From Gordonia westfalica (GTDB lineage Bacteria; Actinomycetota; Actinomycetes; Mycobacteriales; Mycobacteriaceae): DNA of 64,000 nucleotides. This document shows, in pieces, positions 37,279 through 47,469 of the stretch. Below the pieces are notes generated by a model. The model ran no database searches. It was not told where the DNA came from and saw only the letters and a list, made by a program, of their open reading frames with translations. The stretch is taken from NCBI RefSeq assembly GCF_900105725.1, contig NZ_FNLM01000034.1:1984001-2048000 (forward strand). The letters are read 5' to 3'. A program made the position numbers and the translations under genes. Numbering within the stretch: position 1 is the stretch's first letter; every line of letters starts with the position of its first letter.

Positions 37279-38838
37279 TCAGCGCGGGATGGGTACCGGT
37301 GTGCTCGGCGTCGACGCGCCGGGCGCCGACGGCACGGGCGCTCCCGACTCCACTCCGTTCGGCGATGCCCCCCGACCGCTGTCGGTGGTCGATCGCGGCG
37401 GCGAGGGAGTCCGGTTGAGCTGCGGAGGAGTCGGCGTGGAACTCCGCGGCCGCAGGTCCGGCGGCAACAGATCCGGCGGGATCGACGGAGTCGTACCCGG
37501 TGCGAACGGGAGGGTCGGCCACGGGAACGGCGACAACGTACGCGTGCTCGTACCGGTCGACGGCAAGGTCGGCGGCAACTCGGTGGTGGCCCAGCCCGGT
37601 GGTCCGCCCCAGCTCGGGGGCGGAACAGGCTGCGGCGGGTAGACGGGCTGCTCGTAGGTCTGCTCGATCGGCTGGTCCGGGACCTGCGTCACCGGAGCCG
37701 ACGTCGTCGGGACCGGGTCGGGCCGGTCCTCGCTCGTCGTCGCGACCGCCGGCACGCTGCCGACCGTCGGCGACGGCTCAGGGTTCTGACGTTCGGCGAA
37801 CGACGAGCTGACCGCGTAGACGGTGATCAGTGCCGCGGCGATGATCGCGCCCGCGACCGCGAGCGGTGTGGCCGACAACCACTCACGCTGCCGCTGGCCC
37901 CCGATGAAGGCGAGTCGGGTGGTGCCCGAGAAACTCTCGCCGGCCAGCAGCGCCGCTCCCGTCGCCGCCACCAGTTCGGGGGTGGACGGACACACCGTGT
38001 CGAATTCGTGTCCCCGCGCCATCTCGCGGACCGCGGGCAGGTTGGCGAGACCGCCGACGAAGACCACCGCGTCCGGGCTGACACCTCGGGCGGCCGCATC
38101 CGCGATGTACCGGTCGAACACCTCGCGCGCCTCGCGGACCATCGGTGCGACCGCATCCGCCACATGGGTCTCGGTCAGCGACACCCGACCCGAGCCGCCC
38201 GGAAGCGTCACCGAGGACCCCTCGGCGACCCCGGATCCCGAAGGCCCGTACGCGATCTCCTCCTTCGCCGTCCGACAGGCGCTGAGCAGCTCGCTGCGTC
38301 CGGCGCGGGTGCGCGACGCTTCGCCGAGTGCGGGGTTGTCGGCGGTGAGGTTAGCGGCGATGGCACGGTCGAGGCGCCGGCCGCTGATGACCGTCGACCG
38401 TTCGACGGCGGTGATCCGGCGGTCGCGCGGGTCGACGGTGTACATCGTCATTCCGGTGTCACCGCAGTCGACGACGACAGCGGTGGAGAACCGGTCGATC
38501 TCACCGGTGTCGGCGAGGTAGGCGACGACGGCCTCGTCCTCGGCGACCAGATGGATCTGGCGGCGGGGGCCGCTCCCCCGCGACCGCAGGTGGCGTCGTT
38601 GGGCGGCGGTCCGGGCGGCCACGCCGATCGGTCCGACACGCGTGTCGGCCTCGCGGGCGGCGGTGAGCATGACGTCGATACCGGCGTTGACACGACCGGC
38701 ACCGTCGAGACCGTCGGTCGGGTCGACGTCGATCACGCGGGAATCCACCACGCTACGGCCGAGATCGTCACGCGTCAGCAGGACGTAGTGGATCATGCCG
38801 GCGCCTGCCGACACGCCCATCGACGTCATTTCGTTCAC
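37279..38838 (-). CDS. Membrane-anchored Hsp70-like ATPase with proline-rich tail
   Basis: 519 residues. The N-terminal ~300 residues have an actin/Hsp70-like fold: VVVDCGDTGMTMYTVD (phosphate 2 loop), AVISGRRLD-like STVISGRRLDRAI, and VVFVGGLANLPAVREM (adenosine motif). A single transmembrane helix follows at about 318-342. The last ~170 residues are Pro/Thr/Ser-rich and probably outside the membrane. There is no substrate-binding domain, so it is not a standard DnaK. Start is GTG 38838; ATG at 38829 is an alternative. No partner is evident. Confidence 0.75.
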   Translation of the reverse strand: MNEMTSMGVSAGAGMIHYVLLTRDDLGRSVVDSRVIDVDPTDGLDGAGRVNAGIDVMLTAAREADTRVGPIGVAARTAAQRRHLRSRGSGPRRQIHLVAEDEAVVAYLADTGEIDRFSTAVVVDCGDTGMTMYTVDPRDRRITAVERSTVISGRRLDRAIAANLTADNPALGEASRTRAGRSELLSACRTAKEEIAYGPSGSGVAEGSSVTLPGGSGRVSLTETHVADAVAPMVREAREVFDRYIADAAARGVSPDAVVFVGGLANLPAVREMARGHEFDTVCPSTPELVAATGAALLAGESFSGTTRLAFIGGQRQREWLSATPLAVAGAIIAAALITVYAVSSSFAERQNPEPSPTVGSVPAVATTSEDRPDPVPTTSAPVTQVPDQPIEQTYEQPVYPPQPVPPPSWGGPPGWATTELPPTLPSTGTSTRTLSPFPWPTLPFAPGTTPSIPPDLLPPDLRPRSSTPTPPQLNRTPSPPRSTTDSGRGASPNGVESGAPVPSAPGASTPSTPVPIPR

Positions 38839-38986
38839 GTGGTCATCGGTCGGTGTTGCAGTGATACGTACTCCAGCGGTTGGTTGCGTCTGCCCCAGCG
38901 TCGTACTCAGTGCTGCTGGGCAGAGAGAGTTGCCTGGTCAGGCGCGACCACTCGTCCTAAAGGTCACGCTCAGGTCTCTATTGTAA

Positions 38987-39391
38987 TCAATCCGTGCCCA
39001 AAGAGTCGATCGAGGTGGCGAGCCAGAGCATCACACCACCGACCGTCGCCATCACCGAGACGTCGAACAATTTTCCTCTGACCTGCAACAATCCGGCTCG
39101 CGATGACGGGATGAAGGCGCGTAGCAATGCTCCGACGAGAAGCGCCGCGCCGAAGACGAAGGATCCGCGTCGCCAGCGGTCGAACATCACGAGCAACGCT
39201 GCCGCGAGCACACCGAGCATGACCAGCAGGTACGGGATCTGGACGAGGACCGCACGCAGACCCTGCACCTGTTCTGGAGCGGGCTCGGCGTCGTGCCGGC
39301 CGTCGTCCACGGGCAGCGGTCGCGGCCGATTCGGATCCGACGAGGGCAGATCCGCAGGGGAAGGCCCGGCGTGCGGCTCGTCCGGGCTCAC
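38987..39391 (-). CDS. DUF3017 membrane protein
   Basis: 134 residues: a hydrophilic N-terminus of about 48 residues, then three hydrophobic helices (about 50-68, 76-92 and 112-128). It resembles the actinobacterial DUF3017 family, found next to folD also in M. tuberculosis (Rv3355c, from memory). GTG start overlaps the folD stop as GTGA. Function unknown. Confidence 0.82.
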   Translation of the reverse strand: MSPDEPHAGPSPADLPSSDPNRPRPLPVDDGRHDAEPAPEQVQGLRAVLVQIPYLLVMLGVLAAALLVMFDRWRRGSFVFGAALLVGALLRAFIPSSRAGLLQVRGKLFDVSVMATVGGVMLWLATSIDSLGTD

Positions 39392-40302
39392 GCCGTGCCG
39401 CCGCCCTCAACCCCGGCGACGACTCCGGCAGCGGATTGCTGGGCGGCGAGCTGCTGCTCGGCCCGTTCGACGACGTTGACGAGCAGGAACGCACGGGTCA
39501 GCGGGCCGACGCCACCGGGGTTCGGCGACACGTGTCCGGCGACCTCCCACACATCGGGATGAACGTCGCCGACCAGGCCGTCGTCGGTCCGGCTGACGCC
39601 CACGTCGATGACCGCGGCACCCGGCTTCACCATGTCCTTGGTGATCAGATGCGGTACTCCTGCAGCCGCGACGACGATGTCGGCGCGCTCGATCTCGGCC
39701 TTGAGGTCGGCGGTACCGGTGTGGCAGAGGGTGACCGTGGCGTTCTCACTGCGACGGGTCAGCAGCAGACCGATCGGCCGGCCGATGGTGACACCGCGAC
39801 CCACGACGGTGACCCGGGCACCCGCGATCGGGACGTCATAGCGGCGGAGGAGGTGGATGACGCCGCGCGGCGTGCAGGGCAGCGTCGACTCCTTGCCCAG
39901 CACCAGTCGACCGAGGTTGATCGGGTGCAGTCCATCGGCGTCCTTGAGCGGATCGATCCGCTCGAGCGCCGCGTTCTCGTCGAGGTGCTTCGGCAGCGGC
40001 AACTGCACGATGTAGCCGGTGCAGGCCGGGTCGGCGTTCAGCTCGTCGATCGCCGCGTTGAGCTGCTCTGTGGTGGCGTCGGCCGGCAGGTCCTTGCGGA
40101 TGGACTCGACACCGATACGGGCGCAGTCCGCGTGCTTGCCCTTCACGTAGGAATGCGAACCGGGGTCGTCGCCGACGAGCACCGTGCCCAGACCCGGGGT
40201 GATGCCCGCCTCGCGGAGCTTGTTCACCCGTTCGGTGAGATCTGCGAAGATCTCGTCGCGCGTGGTCTTGCCATCCAGTCGTATCGCGGTCACGACCGAC
40301 AT
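39388..40302 (-). CDS. folD: Methylenetetrahydrofolate dehydrogenase / methenyltetrahydrofolate cyclohydrolase
   Basis: Bifunctional enzyme of one-carbon metabolism, 304 residues with a short C-terminal extension. Signatures: [14 protein letters not shown] (catalytic Lys), [34 protein letters not shown] and the NADP-binding [28 protein letters not shown] is near the C-terminus. ATG at 40302; a GTG nine bases inside is possible. First gene of folD-DUF3017. Confidence 0.96.
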   Translation of the reverse strand: MSVVTAIRLDGKTTRDEIFADLTERVNKLREAGITPGLGTVLVGDDPGSHSYVKGKHADCARIGVESIRKDLPADATTEQLNAAIDELNADPACTGYIVQLPLPKHLDENAALERIDPLKDADGLHPINLGRLVLGKESTLPCTPRGVIHLLRRYDVPIAGARVTVVGRGVTIGRPIGLLLTRRSENATVTLCHTGTADLKAEIERADIVVAAAGVPHLITKDMVKPGAAVIDVGVSRTDDGLVGDVHPDVWEVAGHVSPNPGGVGPLTRAFLLVNVVERAEQQLAAQQSAAGVVAGVEGGGTA

Positions 40303-40349
40303 TCTTCCATTCGCACGGGCGACGATGTGAGCGCACTACTGTCGATGCC

Positions 40350-41288
40350 GTGACAGCAGTGTCGATCGATGTCTACGGAGCCGCTGCGACCATCTCGCCG
40401 CACCTGCGGCGGACACCGGTCCTGCGCAGCACCATCCAGACCGTCGACGGCCCGCGGGATGTCGTGTTCAAACTCGAGTATCTCCAGCTCGGCGGCTGTT
40501 TCAAGGTTCGTGGCAGCCTTTGGGCGACGCTGCACGCGCGCGCCGGGGGAACACTGACCGACGCCGGGGTCCTCGTCGCGTCGGGAGGCAACGCCGCGAT
40601 CGGCGCGGCCTGGGCCGCACGCATCGCCGGCGTGCCCTGCACCGTGGTGGTCCCGGAGACAGCTCCCGAGGTCAAGGTCGCGACTCTGCGGACCCTGGGT
40701 GCCCAGGTCCACCTCGTCGGACTGCGCTATCAGGAGGCCGCCGACGCCGCGGTGGACATCGCCGAGGCCACGGGCGCCCTGGCGCTGCATGCCTACGACC
40801 TACCCGACATCGTCGCGGGTGCGGGCACGATCGGCCTCGAGATCGCCGGGGACATCGCGGGTCCGCTCACCACCGTGGCCTGCGTCGGCGGCGGTGGACT
40901 CCTGGCCGGACTCGCGGCGACGCTGCGTCCCGGCGACCGTCTGGTCGGTGCCGAACCCCTCGGATCGTCGTGTTTTCACCAGGCGCGGGCGGCGGGTGCA
41001 CCCGTCCCGGTCGAACTCGAGAGCATCGCCGCCGACTCCCTCGGCGCGACACGCATCGGCGACATCTGCTGGGAGACCGCGGCACAGCACCCGGCCGTCG
41101 ACAGCGTGCTGGTGACCGACGACCAGCTCATCGCCGCCCGACGGATGCTGTGGGACTCCCACCGCATCCTCGTCGAACACGGCACCGCCGCTGCGGTCGC
41201 CGCGGTGACCACGGGAGCGGTTCGGCCCGAACCGGATTCGACGCTGTGCATCGTGCTGTGCGGGGCGAACACGGGGTTCGAGCTGTAG
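40350..41288 (+). CDS. Threonine/serine dehydratase-like PLP enzyme
   Basis: 312-residue fold-type II PLP protein. The cofactor Lys lies in GGCFKVRGS near residue 52, SGGNAAIG near 78 binds substrate carboxylate, and VGGGGLLAGLA near 180 binds the PLP phosphate. The lid CGANTGFEL is at the C-terminus. Probably deaminates serine or threonine; the usual SFK is CFK here, so specificity is unsure. There is no ACT domain, so this is not the regulated IlvA. Divergent from folD, starting at GTG 40350. Confidence 0.85.
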   Translation: MTAVSIDVYGAAATISPHLRRTPVLRSTIQTVDGPRDVVFKLEYLQLGGCFKVRGSLWATLHARAGGTLTDAGVLVASGGNAAIGAAWAARIAGVPCTVVVPETAPEVKVATLRTLGAQVHLVGLRYQEAADAAVDIAEATGALALHAYDLPDIVAGAGTIGLEIAGDIAGPLTTVACVGGGGLLAGLAATLRPGDRLVGAEPLGSSCFHQARAAGAPVPVELESIAADSLGATRIGDICWETAAQHPAVDSVLVTDDQLIAARRMLWDSHRILVEHGTAAAVAAVTTGAVRPEPDSTLCIVLCGANTGFEL

Positions 41289-41331
41289 CGATCGGAACGC
41301 GGCACCGCCCTGCGACTACGCTGGGCACATC

Positions 41332-41796
41332 ATGTTCCGGATCATGTTCTATCAACCCTGCATCCCGCCGAACACCGGAAACGCGATCCGGCTGGCCGCC
41401 AACACCGGATGCGAACTACACCTCATCGAACCGCTGGGGTTCTCGATGTCCGACGCCCAGGTCAAGCGGGCGGGTCTGGACTACCACGAGATGGCCACCG
41501 TGACCGTGCATCCCAACCTGGTGACGGCGTGGACCACCCTGAAGCCCGAGCGGGTGTTCGCGTTCACCGCGCACGCGGAGCGCTATCACACCGACGTCGA
41601 CTATCGCCCCGGCGACGTGCTGCTGTTCGGTCCGGAACCCACGGGACTGCCCGACGAGGTCCTTGCCGAACCCGAGGTCACCGACCGCGTGCGTATCCCG
41701 ATGCTCGCCGGCCGTCGATCGCACAACCTCGCCAACGCGGCGAGCATCGTCGTCTACGAGGCGTGGCGGCAGAACGGTTTCGCCGGGGCCGTCTAA
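41332..41796 (+). CDS. trmL: tRNA (cytidine/uridine(34)-2'-O)-methyltransferase
   Basis: 154-residue SPOUT methyltransferase. PPNTGNAIRLAANTG at the N-terminus and LLFGPEPTGLP plus RIPMLAGRRSHNLANAASIVVYE at the trefoil knot are diagnostic. It modifies the wobble base of certain leucine tRNAs in characterised bacteria. The stop overlaps that of the convergent DUF167 gene (CTAA, 41793-41796). Confidence 0.93.
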   Translation: MFRIMFYQPCIPPNTGNAIRLAANTGCELHLIEPLGFSMSDAQVKRAGLDYHEMATVTVHPNLVTAWTTLKPERVFAFTAHAERYHTDVDYRPGDVLLFGPEPTGLPDEVLAEPEVTDRVRIPMLAGRRSHNLANAASIVVYEAWRQNGFAGAV

Positions 41797-42020
41797 CCCA
41801 CTCGGAACCGTTTGGTGCGGGCGGTCGCCCCGCCGATGAGCGCGACCTTGCTCTTGGGCACTCCGAGATGTGAGGCGAGCACTTCGGCGACGGCCTTGTT
41901 GGCACGACCCTCGGTGGCGGGCTCGCGAACATAGATGGTGACGGCACCGTCGGGTCCGGTTTCCACCAGCGGCCCCTTGCTGCTCTTCGGTTTGACGGTC
42001 ACCACGACCAGCTGCGACAT
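41793..42020 (-). CDS. DUF167 (YggU family) protein
   Basis: 75 residues matching the small YggU fold: VTVKPKSSKGP..., REPATEGRANKAVAEVLASHLGVPKSKVALIGG...KRFRVG. Function unknown; structures show a nucleic-acid-binding-like surface. ATG at 42020. It lies just downstream of dnaE2 on the same strand. Confidence 0.9.
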   Translation of the reverse strand: MSQLVVVTVKPKSSKGPLVETGPDGAVTIYVREPATEGRANKAVAEVLASHLGVPKSKVALIGGATARTKRFRVG

Positions 42021-42067
42021 CGATGTCCCCGATTCCTCGTCTTCTCGATCTGGCAGGCCCCCGCGGG

Positions 42068-45000
42068 CTACTGCCAGTCCCTGGATCTGGTTCCCACCCG
42101 AAGATCCATGCGCTGCAAACGATCTGCGACGACGGTCACGGCCCCCTCGGCGTTCTGTACCCGACCGCGCACCAGCAGAGCCGGTGCTGTCTGTGCCAGT
42201 ACACGGTACCGCGCCCACAGGCCCACCGAACACACCACATTGACCATCCCCGTCTCGTCCTCGAGGTTGATGAAGGTCACCCCGAGGCCGTCGCAGGTCG
42301 TTGGCGGTGGGTCACCGCACCACCGATCAGCACACGCGCACCATCGGGCACCGACAGCAACCGGTCCGCGGCCACCACCCCCATCGCATCCAGCCGTGGA
42401 CGCAGGAACTGCGTCGGATACGACGTCGGGGTGATGCCGGTGGCCCACGCGTCGGTGGCCGCCAGCTCGATGTCGGACAGGCCGGGCAGCGTCGGCGTGG
42501 CACCCGCCGATCGCAGTTCCAGCTGATCGTCGCGGACGGTCGCGGCGGCCCCGGCCTCCCAGAGCGCCTGCCGTCTACTGAGGCCGAAACCGTCGAAAGC
42601 CCCGGCCCCGGCGAGTCCCTCGAGCTCCTTGGCACTCAACGCGGCACGCCGGGACAGATCGGTGATGTCGGTGTACGGCCCGGCCGCTCGACGGTCGACG
42701 ATGCGTTGGGCGACCTCCTCACCGACCCCGCGCACCTCGTCGAGTCCCAGCCGGACGTCGAGGCCGTCGTTCTCCAGCGTCGCGTGCGCGAGGGAGGCGT
42801 TGATGTCGGGCCGATGGACGGCCACCCCGTGCCGGCGGGCGTCGGCGACCAGCGACTGCGGCGAGTAGAAACCCATCGGCTGCGCCCGCAGCAGCGCCGC
42901 ACAGAACGCGGCCGGATGGTGCAGCTTGAACCACGACGAGTAGAAGACCAGCGACGCGAAACTCTGCGAATGGCTCTCCGGGAAGCCGAAATTGGCGAAG
43001 GCGGCCATCTTCTCGAAGATGCGGTCGGCGGTGTCGCCGGTGATGCCGTGTAAACGCTCCATGCCGGCGTAGAAGCGCCTGCGCAGCCGCTCCATCTTCT
43101 CCGGCGACCGTTTGGAGCCCATTGCGCGTCGCAACTGGTCGGCCTCGGAGGCGTCGAAGCCCGCGACGTCGACGGCCAGCTGCATCAGCTGCTCCTGGAA
43201 CAGCGGCACACCCAGTGTCCGTTCGAGCGCCCTGAACATCGACGGGTGTTCGACGGCGACCGGTTCTTCCCCGTTGCGCCGTTTGATGAAGGGATGCACC
43301 GAGCCGCCCTGGATGGGTCCGGGACGGATCAGCGCCACCTCGACGACCAGATCGTAGAAACAACGTGGTTTCAGCCGCGGCAGGGTCGCCATCTGGGCGC
43401 GCGACTCCACCTGGAACACGCCCACCGAATCGGCGCGGCAGAGCATCTCGTAGACCGCGGGTTCGGCGAGATCGAGCGTGGCGAGGTCGACCTCGACGCC
43501 CTTGTGCTCGGCGACCAGATCGATCGCATAGTGCAGCGCCGAGAGCATGCCGAGACCGAGCAGGTCGAACTTGACCAGCCCGATGGCCGCGCAGTCGTCC
43601 TTGTCCCACTGCAGCACGCTGCGGTTCGCCATCCGCGCCCACTCCGTGGGGCAGACGTCGGCGATGGGCCGGTCGCAGATCACCATGCCACCGGAGTGGA
43701 TACCCAGATGCCGTGGCATACCGAGGATCTCACCGGCCAGATCGGTCACGTCCGATGGTGCGGTGTCCGGGGATTTCGCCCAGGCGTCCTGCTGACCGGG
43801 CGCATAGCCCAGTGCCCGCGCCATGTCCCGGATGGCCGACTTACCGCGATAGGTGATGACGTTGGCGACCTGCGCGCTGCGATCCCGGCCGTACCGGCGG
43901 TAGACGTACTGGATGGCCTCCTCACGACGGTCCGACTCGATGTCGACGTCGATGTCGGGCGGCCCGTCGCGTTCCGGGGCCAGGAACCGCTCGAACAACA
44001 GCTTGTTGGCGACCGGGTCGACGTTGGTGATCCCCAGCGCGTAACAGACCGCCGAGTTGGCCGCACTCCCCCGGCCCTGACACAGGATGTCGTTGGCCTT
44101 GCAGAAGTCGACGATGTCGGCGACGACGAGGAAATAGCCGGGGAACGTGAGTGCCTCGATGATGGCGAGCTCGTGTTCGATCTGCCGGTAGGCCTGCGGA
44201 TGTTCGGCAGGCGTGCCGTAGCGGCGCCGCGCGCGGGTCATGGTGAGTTCGCGCAACCAGCTGGCCTCGGTGTAGCCCTCCGGCACGTCGAACGGCGGTA
44301 ACTCGGGCGCGATGAGACCCAGCCGGAAGGCGCAGTCGGCGGCGAGACCGGCGGCGTTGTCGATCGCGTCGAGGTGCGCGGGCATCAGCCTGGCCATCTC
44401 GTCGCCGCTGCGCAGGTGCGCGCCGGCCACTCCCGGCATCCAGCCGGCGATGGTCTCGACGTCGGTCCGGGCCCGCACCGCCGCCATCGCCATCGCCAGC
44501 CGGCGGCGGCGGGGTGCGGCGAAATGCGCCCCCGTGGTGGCCACCGTCGGCACCCCGGCGCGTGCGGCGAGCCCCGCGAGCACCGCGTTGCGCTCGTCGT
44601 CGTCGGGCATGGCCTGTGCGGTGAGTTCCAGGACGACGTTGTCGTGGCCGTAGGTCTCGATCATCTCCCGCAACGCGATCTCCGCGGCCGGGACACCGCC
44701 GCGTTCCAGCGCGCGTCGGACCGCACCCTTCCGGCAGCCGGTGAGGATCAGCCAGTGCCCGTCGCCGGCGCCGGCCAGGGCATCACGGTCATAGCGCAGC
44801 AGCCCCTTCTCGCCCGCGACCATGTGCGCATCGGCGATGGTCCGCGACAACCGCCGGTAACCCTCGCCGTCGCGGGCGAGAACCAGCAGGTGTTCTCCTG
44901 GCGGGTCGTTGTGTCCGGTCCGGGCGATGTCGGGTTGCAGCGACAGCTCCGCACCGAAGACCGTCGGCATGTCGAACTCGCGGGCGGCCTCGGCGAACCG

Positions 45001-45351
45001 GACGATGCCGTAGAAGCCGTCGTGATCGGTGACGGCAAGCGCCGCCAGGCCGAGCCGCTCCGCCTCCTCGACCAGCTCCTCCGGCATCGACGCACCGTCG
45101 AGGAAGCTGTACGAGCTGTGCGTGTGGAGTTCGGCATAGGCCACCGACGACGAGCCGCGCGTGACGCCATCCGCCTGGTACGCACCACGTTTGCGCGACC
45201 AGGCCGGGCTGTCGCCGCCGTCACCCGGGAACATCGCATGGTCGCTGTCATCGGGACCGAAGGCGGTGCCCGGGCGACCGCCGCCGGGCGCCCGACCGGA
45301 GAGCACCCGCTCCATCTCCGACCACGTCGGTGGTCCCTGATCCCAGCCCAC
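42068..45351 (-). CDS. dnaE2: Error-prone DNA polymerase III alpha-like subunit DnaE2/ImuC (apparent 1-base frameshift)
   Basis: C-family translesion polymerase of the SOS mutasome. The N-terminal PHP domain starts at YAELHTHSSYSFLDG (about residue 70). PDIDVDIES near residue 465 holds catalytic Asp residues, followed by the fingers segment IHSGGMVI. The C-terminal OB-fold is split by a frame break in the G run at 42281-42284. One extra base joins ...RQRPATASG to VTFINLEDETGMVNVV and ends at TAG 42068, giving about 1094 residues. GTG at 45351 starts the protein 13 bases from a perfect LexA box. It works with ImuB and ImuA'. Confidence 0.94.
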
Positions 45352-45363
45352 CCGGACAGTCTA

Positions 45364-45379
45364 TCGAACATCAGTTCGA
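45364..45379. promoter_or_regulatory. LexA (SOS) box upstream of dnaE2
   Basis: TCGAACATCAGTTCGA is a perfect match to the mycobacterial SOS box TCGAAC-N4-GTTCGA. It lies 13 bases before the dnaE2 start, so LexA should block initiation until DNA damage. It is also about 150 bases from the divergent acrA1 start. Confidence 0.93.
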
Positions 45380-45490
45380 CGCGACATCCGGAACCCGTTG
45401 ATTCCGCAAGGATCATTGCGCTCGGCCGAGGTAAGTGCAACTCTGAGTACCAGATAGATTCCAGCTCCCATCGGGGGGACGAGAACATCC

Positions 45491-45509
45491 AGCGGGCGAC
45501 ACGCCCGCT
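45491..45509 (+). other. Hairpin in the acrA1 leader
   Basis: AGCGGGC (45491-45497) and GCCCGCT (45503-45509) form a 7-bp stem around GACAC, 20 bases before the acrA1 start. It may influence translation or be part of an operator; no ribosome-binding site of normal strength is visible after it. Confidence 0.4.
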
Positions 45510-45528
45510 CACATGATGGGATCCCTAC

Positions 45529-47469
45529 ATGACTAGCTACTTCATCACCGGAGGCAGCGGGTTCATCGGCCGGCGCGTCATCGATCGTCTTCTGACCGTC
45601 GATCCCGACGCGACCATCCATGCGCTGGTGCGCGAATCCTCGCGATCCGCGTTCGCCGCCCTGCTCGACGACCTCGGTGCCACCGAGCGGGTCACCCCGG
45701 TCGTCGGCGACCTGACCAGTCCGGGCCTCGGTCTCGACGCGAATGACCTGCCGGACTTCGACCACGTGGTCCACCTCGCCGCGATCTACGACATGGCCGC
45801 CGACGCCGAATCGCAGCGGACGGCCAACGTCATCGGCACCTCGCGTGTCGCCGATTTCGCCATCGCCCACGACGCCCTGTTCCATCACGTCTCCTCGATC
45901 GCGGTGGCCGGCGACTTCCGCGGCCGGTTCACCGAAGCCGATTTCGAAGTCGGACAGGGTTTTCCGACGGCCTATCATCGGACCAAGTTCGAGGCCGAAC
46001 GGGTCGTCCGGGAACGTGAGGGCCTGCGGTGGCGCGTGTACCGGCCCTCGATCGTGGTCGGCGACTCGCGCACCGGCGAGATGGACAAGATCGACGGCCC
46101 CTACTACTTCTTCGGTCACCTCGCGGCGCTCGGACGCCTGCCGTCGTCGCTGCGGTTGCCGATGCCCGACCTCGGCACCCTCAACATGGTGCCCGTCGAT
46201 TTCGTCGCCGCCGCGATGGTGGCACTCATCGCCGTGGAGCCCGATCGCAGCGGACTCGTCTTCCACCTCGGGGACCGGCGTTCGCTCACCACCACCGAGA
46301 TGTACAACGCGCTCGCCCCGTCGTTCGGCGCACCTCGGGGATTCGACGCCGTCCCCCACACCCTGGTGGAGCCGGTGTTGGCGCTGTCGGGCATGGGACC
46401 CGCCCGCGTCGGCCGCAATCTCCTGGCCGCCCAGCAGGGAATCCCGTCCGCGGTCCTCGACGCGGTGTCGTTGCCGGTGGACTTCTCCTCCGACGCCACC
46501 ATCGCCGTCCTCCACGAGCACGGGATCAGCGTCCCCGACTTCGCCGACTACGCACCACGCCTGTGGCAGTACTGGTCGCGACACCTCGACCGCTCCCGCA
46601 ACCGGCGTCGCGACCCCCGCGGCCCTCTCGTGGGCAAGAACATCCTCATCACCGGCGGATCGAGCGGCATCGGGAAGGCCACCGCCCGGATGTGCGTCGC
46701 ACGTGGCGCCAACGTGATCATCGTGGCCCGGTCTTCGGACGAACTCGAGTCCGCCGCAGACGAATTGAATTCGACAACCAGCAAGAAGGGCATCCCACCC
46801 GGCCGCGCGGTGGCGTATCAGTGCGACATCACCGACGAGGAGTCGGTCAACGCGCTGGTCAAATCGGTACTGGCAGAGCACGGTCACGTCGACGTGCTGG
46901 TCAACAACGCCGGCCGGTCCATCCGGCGCGCCACCGTGAACTCGGTGCAACGCTCCCACGACTACCACCGGGTCATGGCGGTCAACTACTTCGGTGCGGT
47001 CAACCTCATCCTCGGACTCCTGCCGCACATGGTCGCCCGGCGGTCGGGGCATGTGGTCAACGTGACCTCGATCGCGGTGCAGTCCCGCGGTCCGCGTTTC
47101 GGCGCCTACGCGGCGTCGAAGGCGGCGCTGGAGGCATTCAGCGACGTGACCGGCACCGAAACCGTCTCCGACCACGTGACCTTCTCCAATGTGCGTCTGC
47201 CGCTGGTGAAGACGCGGATGATCTCACCCACCGAGGCCTACGAGAACCAGCCCGGCACCTGGGATGTCGACAAGGCCGCATCCCGGGTGTTGCACGCCAT
47301 CATCGACCGGCCCAAGCGGGTCAGCTCGGTCGTCGGGACGATCGCCGAGATGGGGCACCGCCTCTCCCCCGACCTGACCACCCGCATCCTGCACCAGGAG
47401 TATCTGCTGTTCGGCGAGTCGGCAGCCGCCATGGGTCGTCCCCGTCGTTCCGGTGGTCGCGACGCGTGA
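45529..47469 (+). CDS. acrA1: Two-domain SDR fatty acyl-CoA reductase-like enzyme (AcrA1 type)
   Basis: 646 residues with two Rossmann reductase domains. The first (1-~355) is an extended SDR: YFITGGSGFIGRRVID at the start and YHRTKFEAE active-site Tyr/Lys near 150. The second (~365-646) is a classical SDR: NILITGGSSGIGKATA, NNAGRS and YAASKAAL. This architecture matches M. tuberculosis AcrA1 (Rv3391), a proposed acyl-CoA reductase for fatty aldehyde or alcohol (wax) synthesis. ATG 45529. Coupled by a GTGA overlap to the next gene. Confidence 0.85.
   Translation: MTSYFITGGSGFIGRRVIDRLLTVDPDATIHALVRESSRSAFAALLDDLGATERVTPVVGDLTSPGLGLDANDLPDFDHVVHLAAIYDMAADAESQRTANVIGTSRVADFAIAHDALFHHVSSIAVAGDFRGRFTEADFEVGQGFPTAYHRTKFEAERVVREREGLRWRVYRPSIVVGDSRTGEMDKIDGPYYFFGHLAALGRLPSSLRLPMPDLGTLNMVPVDFVAAAMVALIAVEPDRSGLVFHLGDRRSLTTTEMYNALAPSFGAPRGFDAVPHTLVEPVLALSGMGPARVGRNLLAAQQGIPSAVLDAVSLPVDFSSDATIAVLHEHGISVPDFADYAPRLWQYWSRHLDRSRNRRRDPRGPLVGKNILITGGSSGIGKATARMCVARGANVIIVARSSDELESAADELNSTTSKKGIPPGRAVAYQCDITDEESVNALVKSVLAEHGHVDVLVNNAGRSIRRATVNSVQRSHDYHRVMAVNYFGAVNLILGLLPHMVARRSGHVVNVTSIAVQSRGPRFGAYAASKAALEAFSDVTGTETVSDHVTFSNVRLPLVKTRMISPTEAYENQPGTWDVDKAASRVLHAIIDRPKRVSSVVGTIAEMGHRLSPDLTTRILHQEYLLFGESAAAMGRPRRSGGRDA

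Noticed and set aside
39062..39077. TCGAAC-N4 sequence near 39062 as a LexA box
   Set aside because: The right half does not match GTTCGA, and it lies inside the DUF3017 gene.
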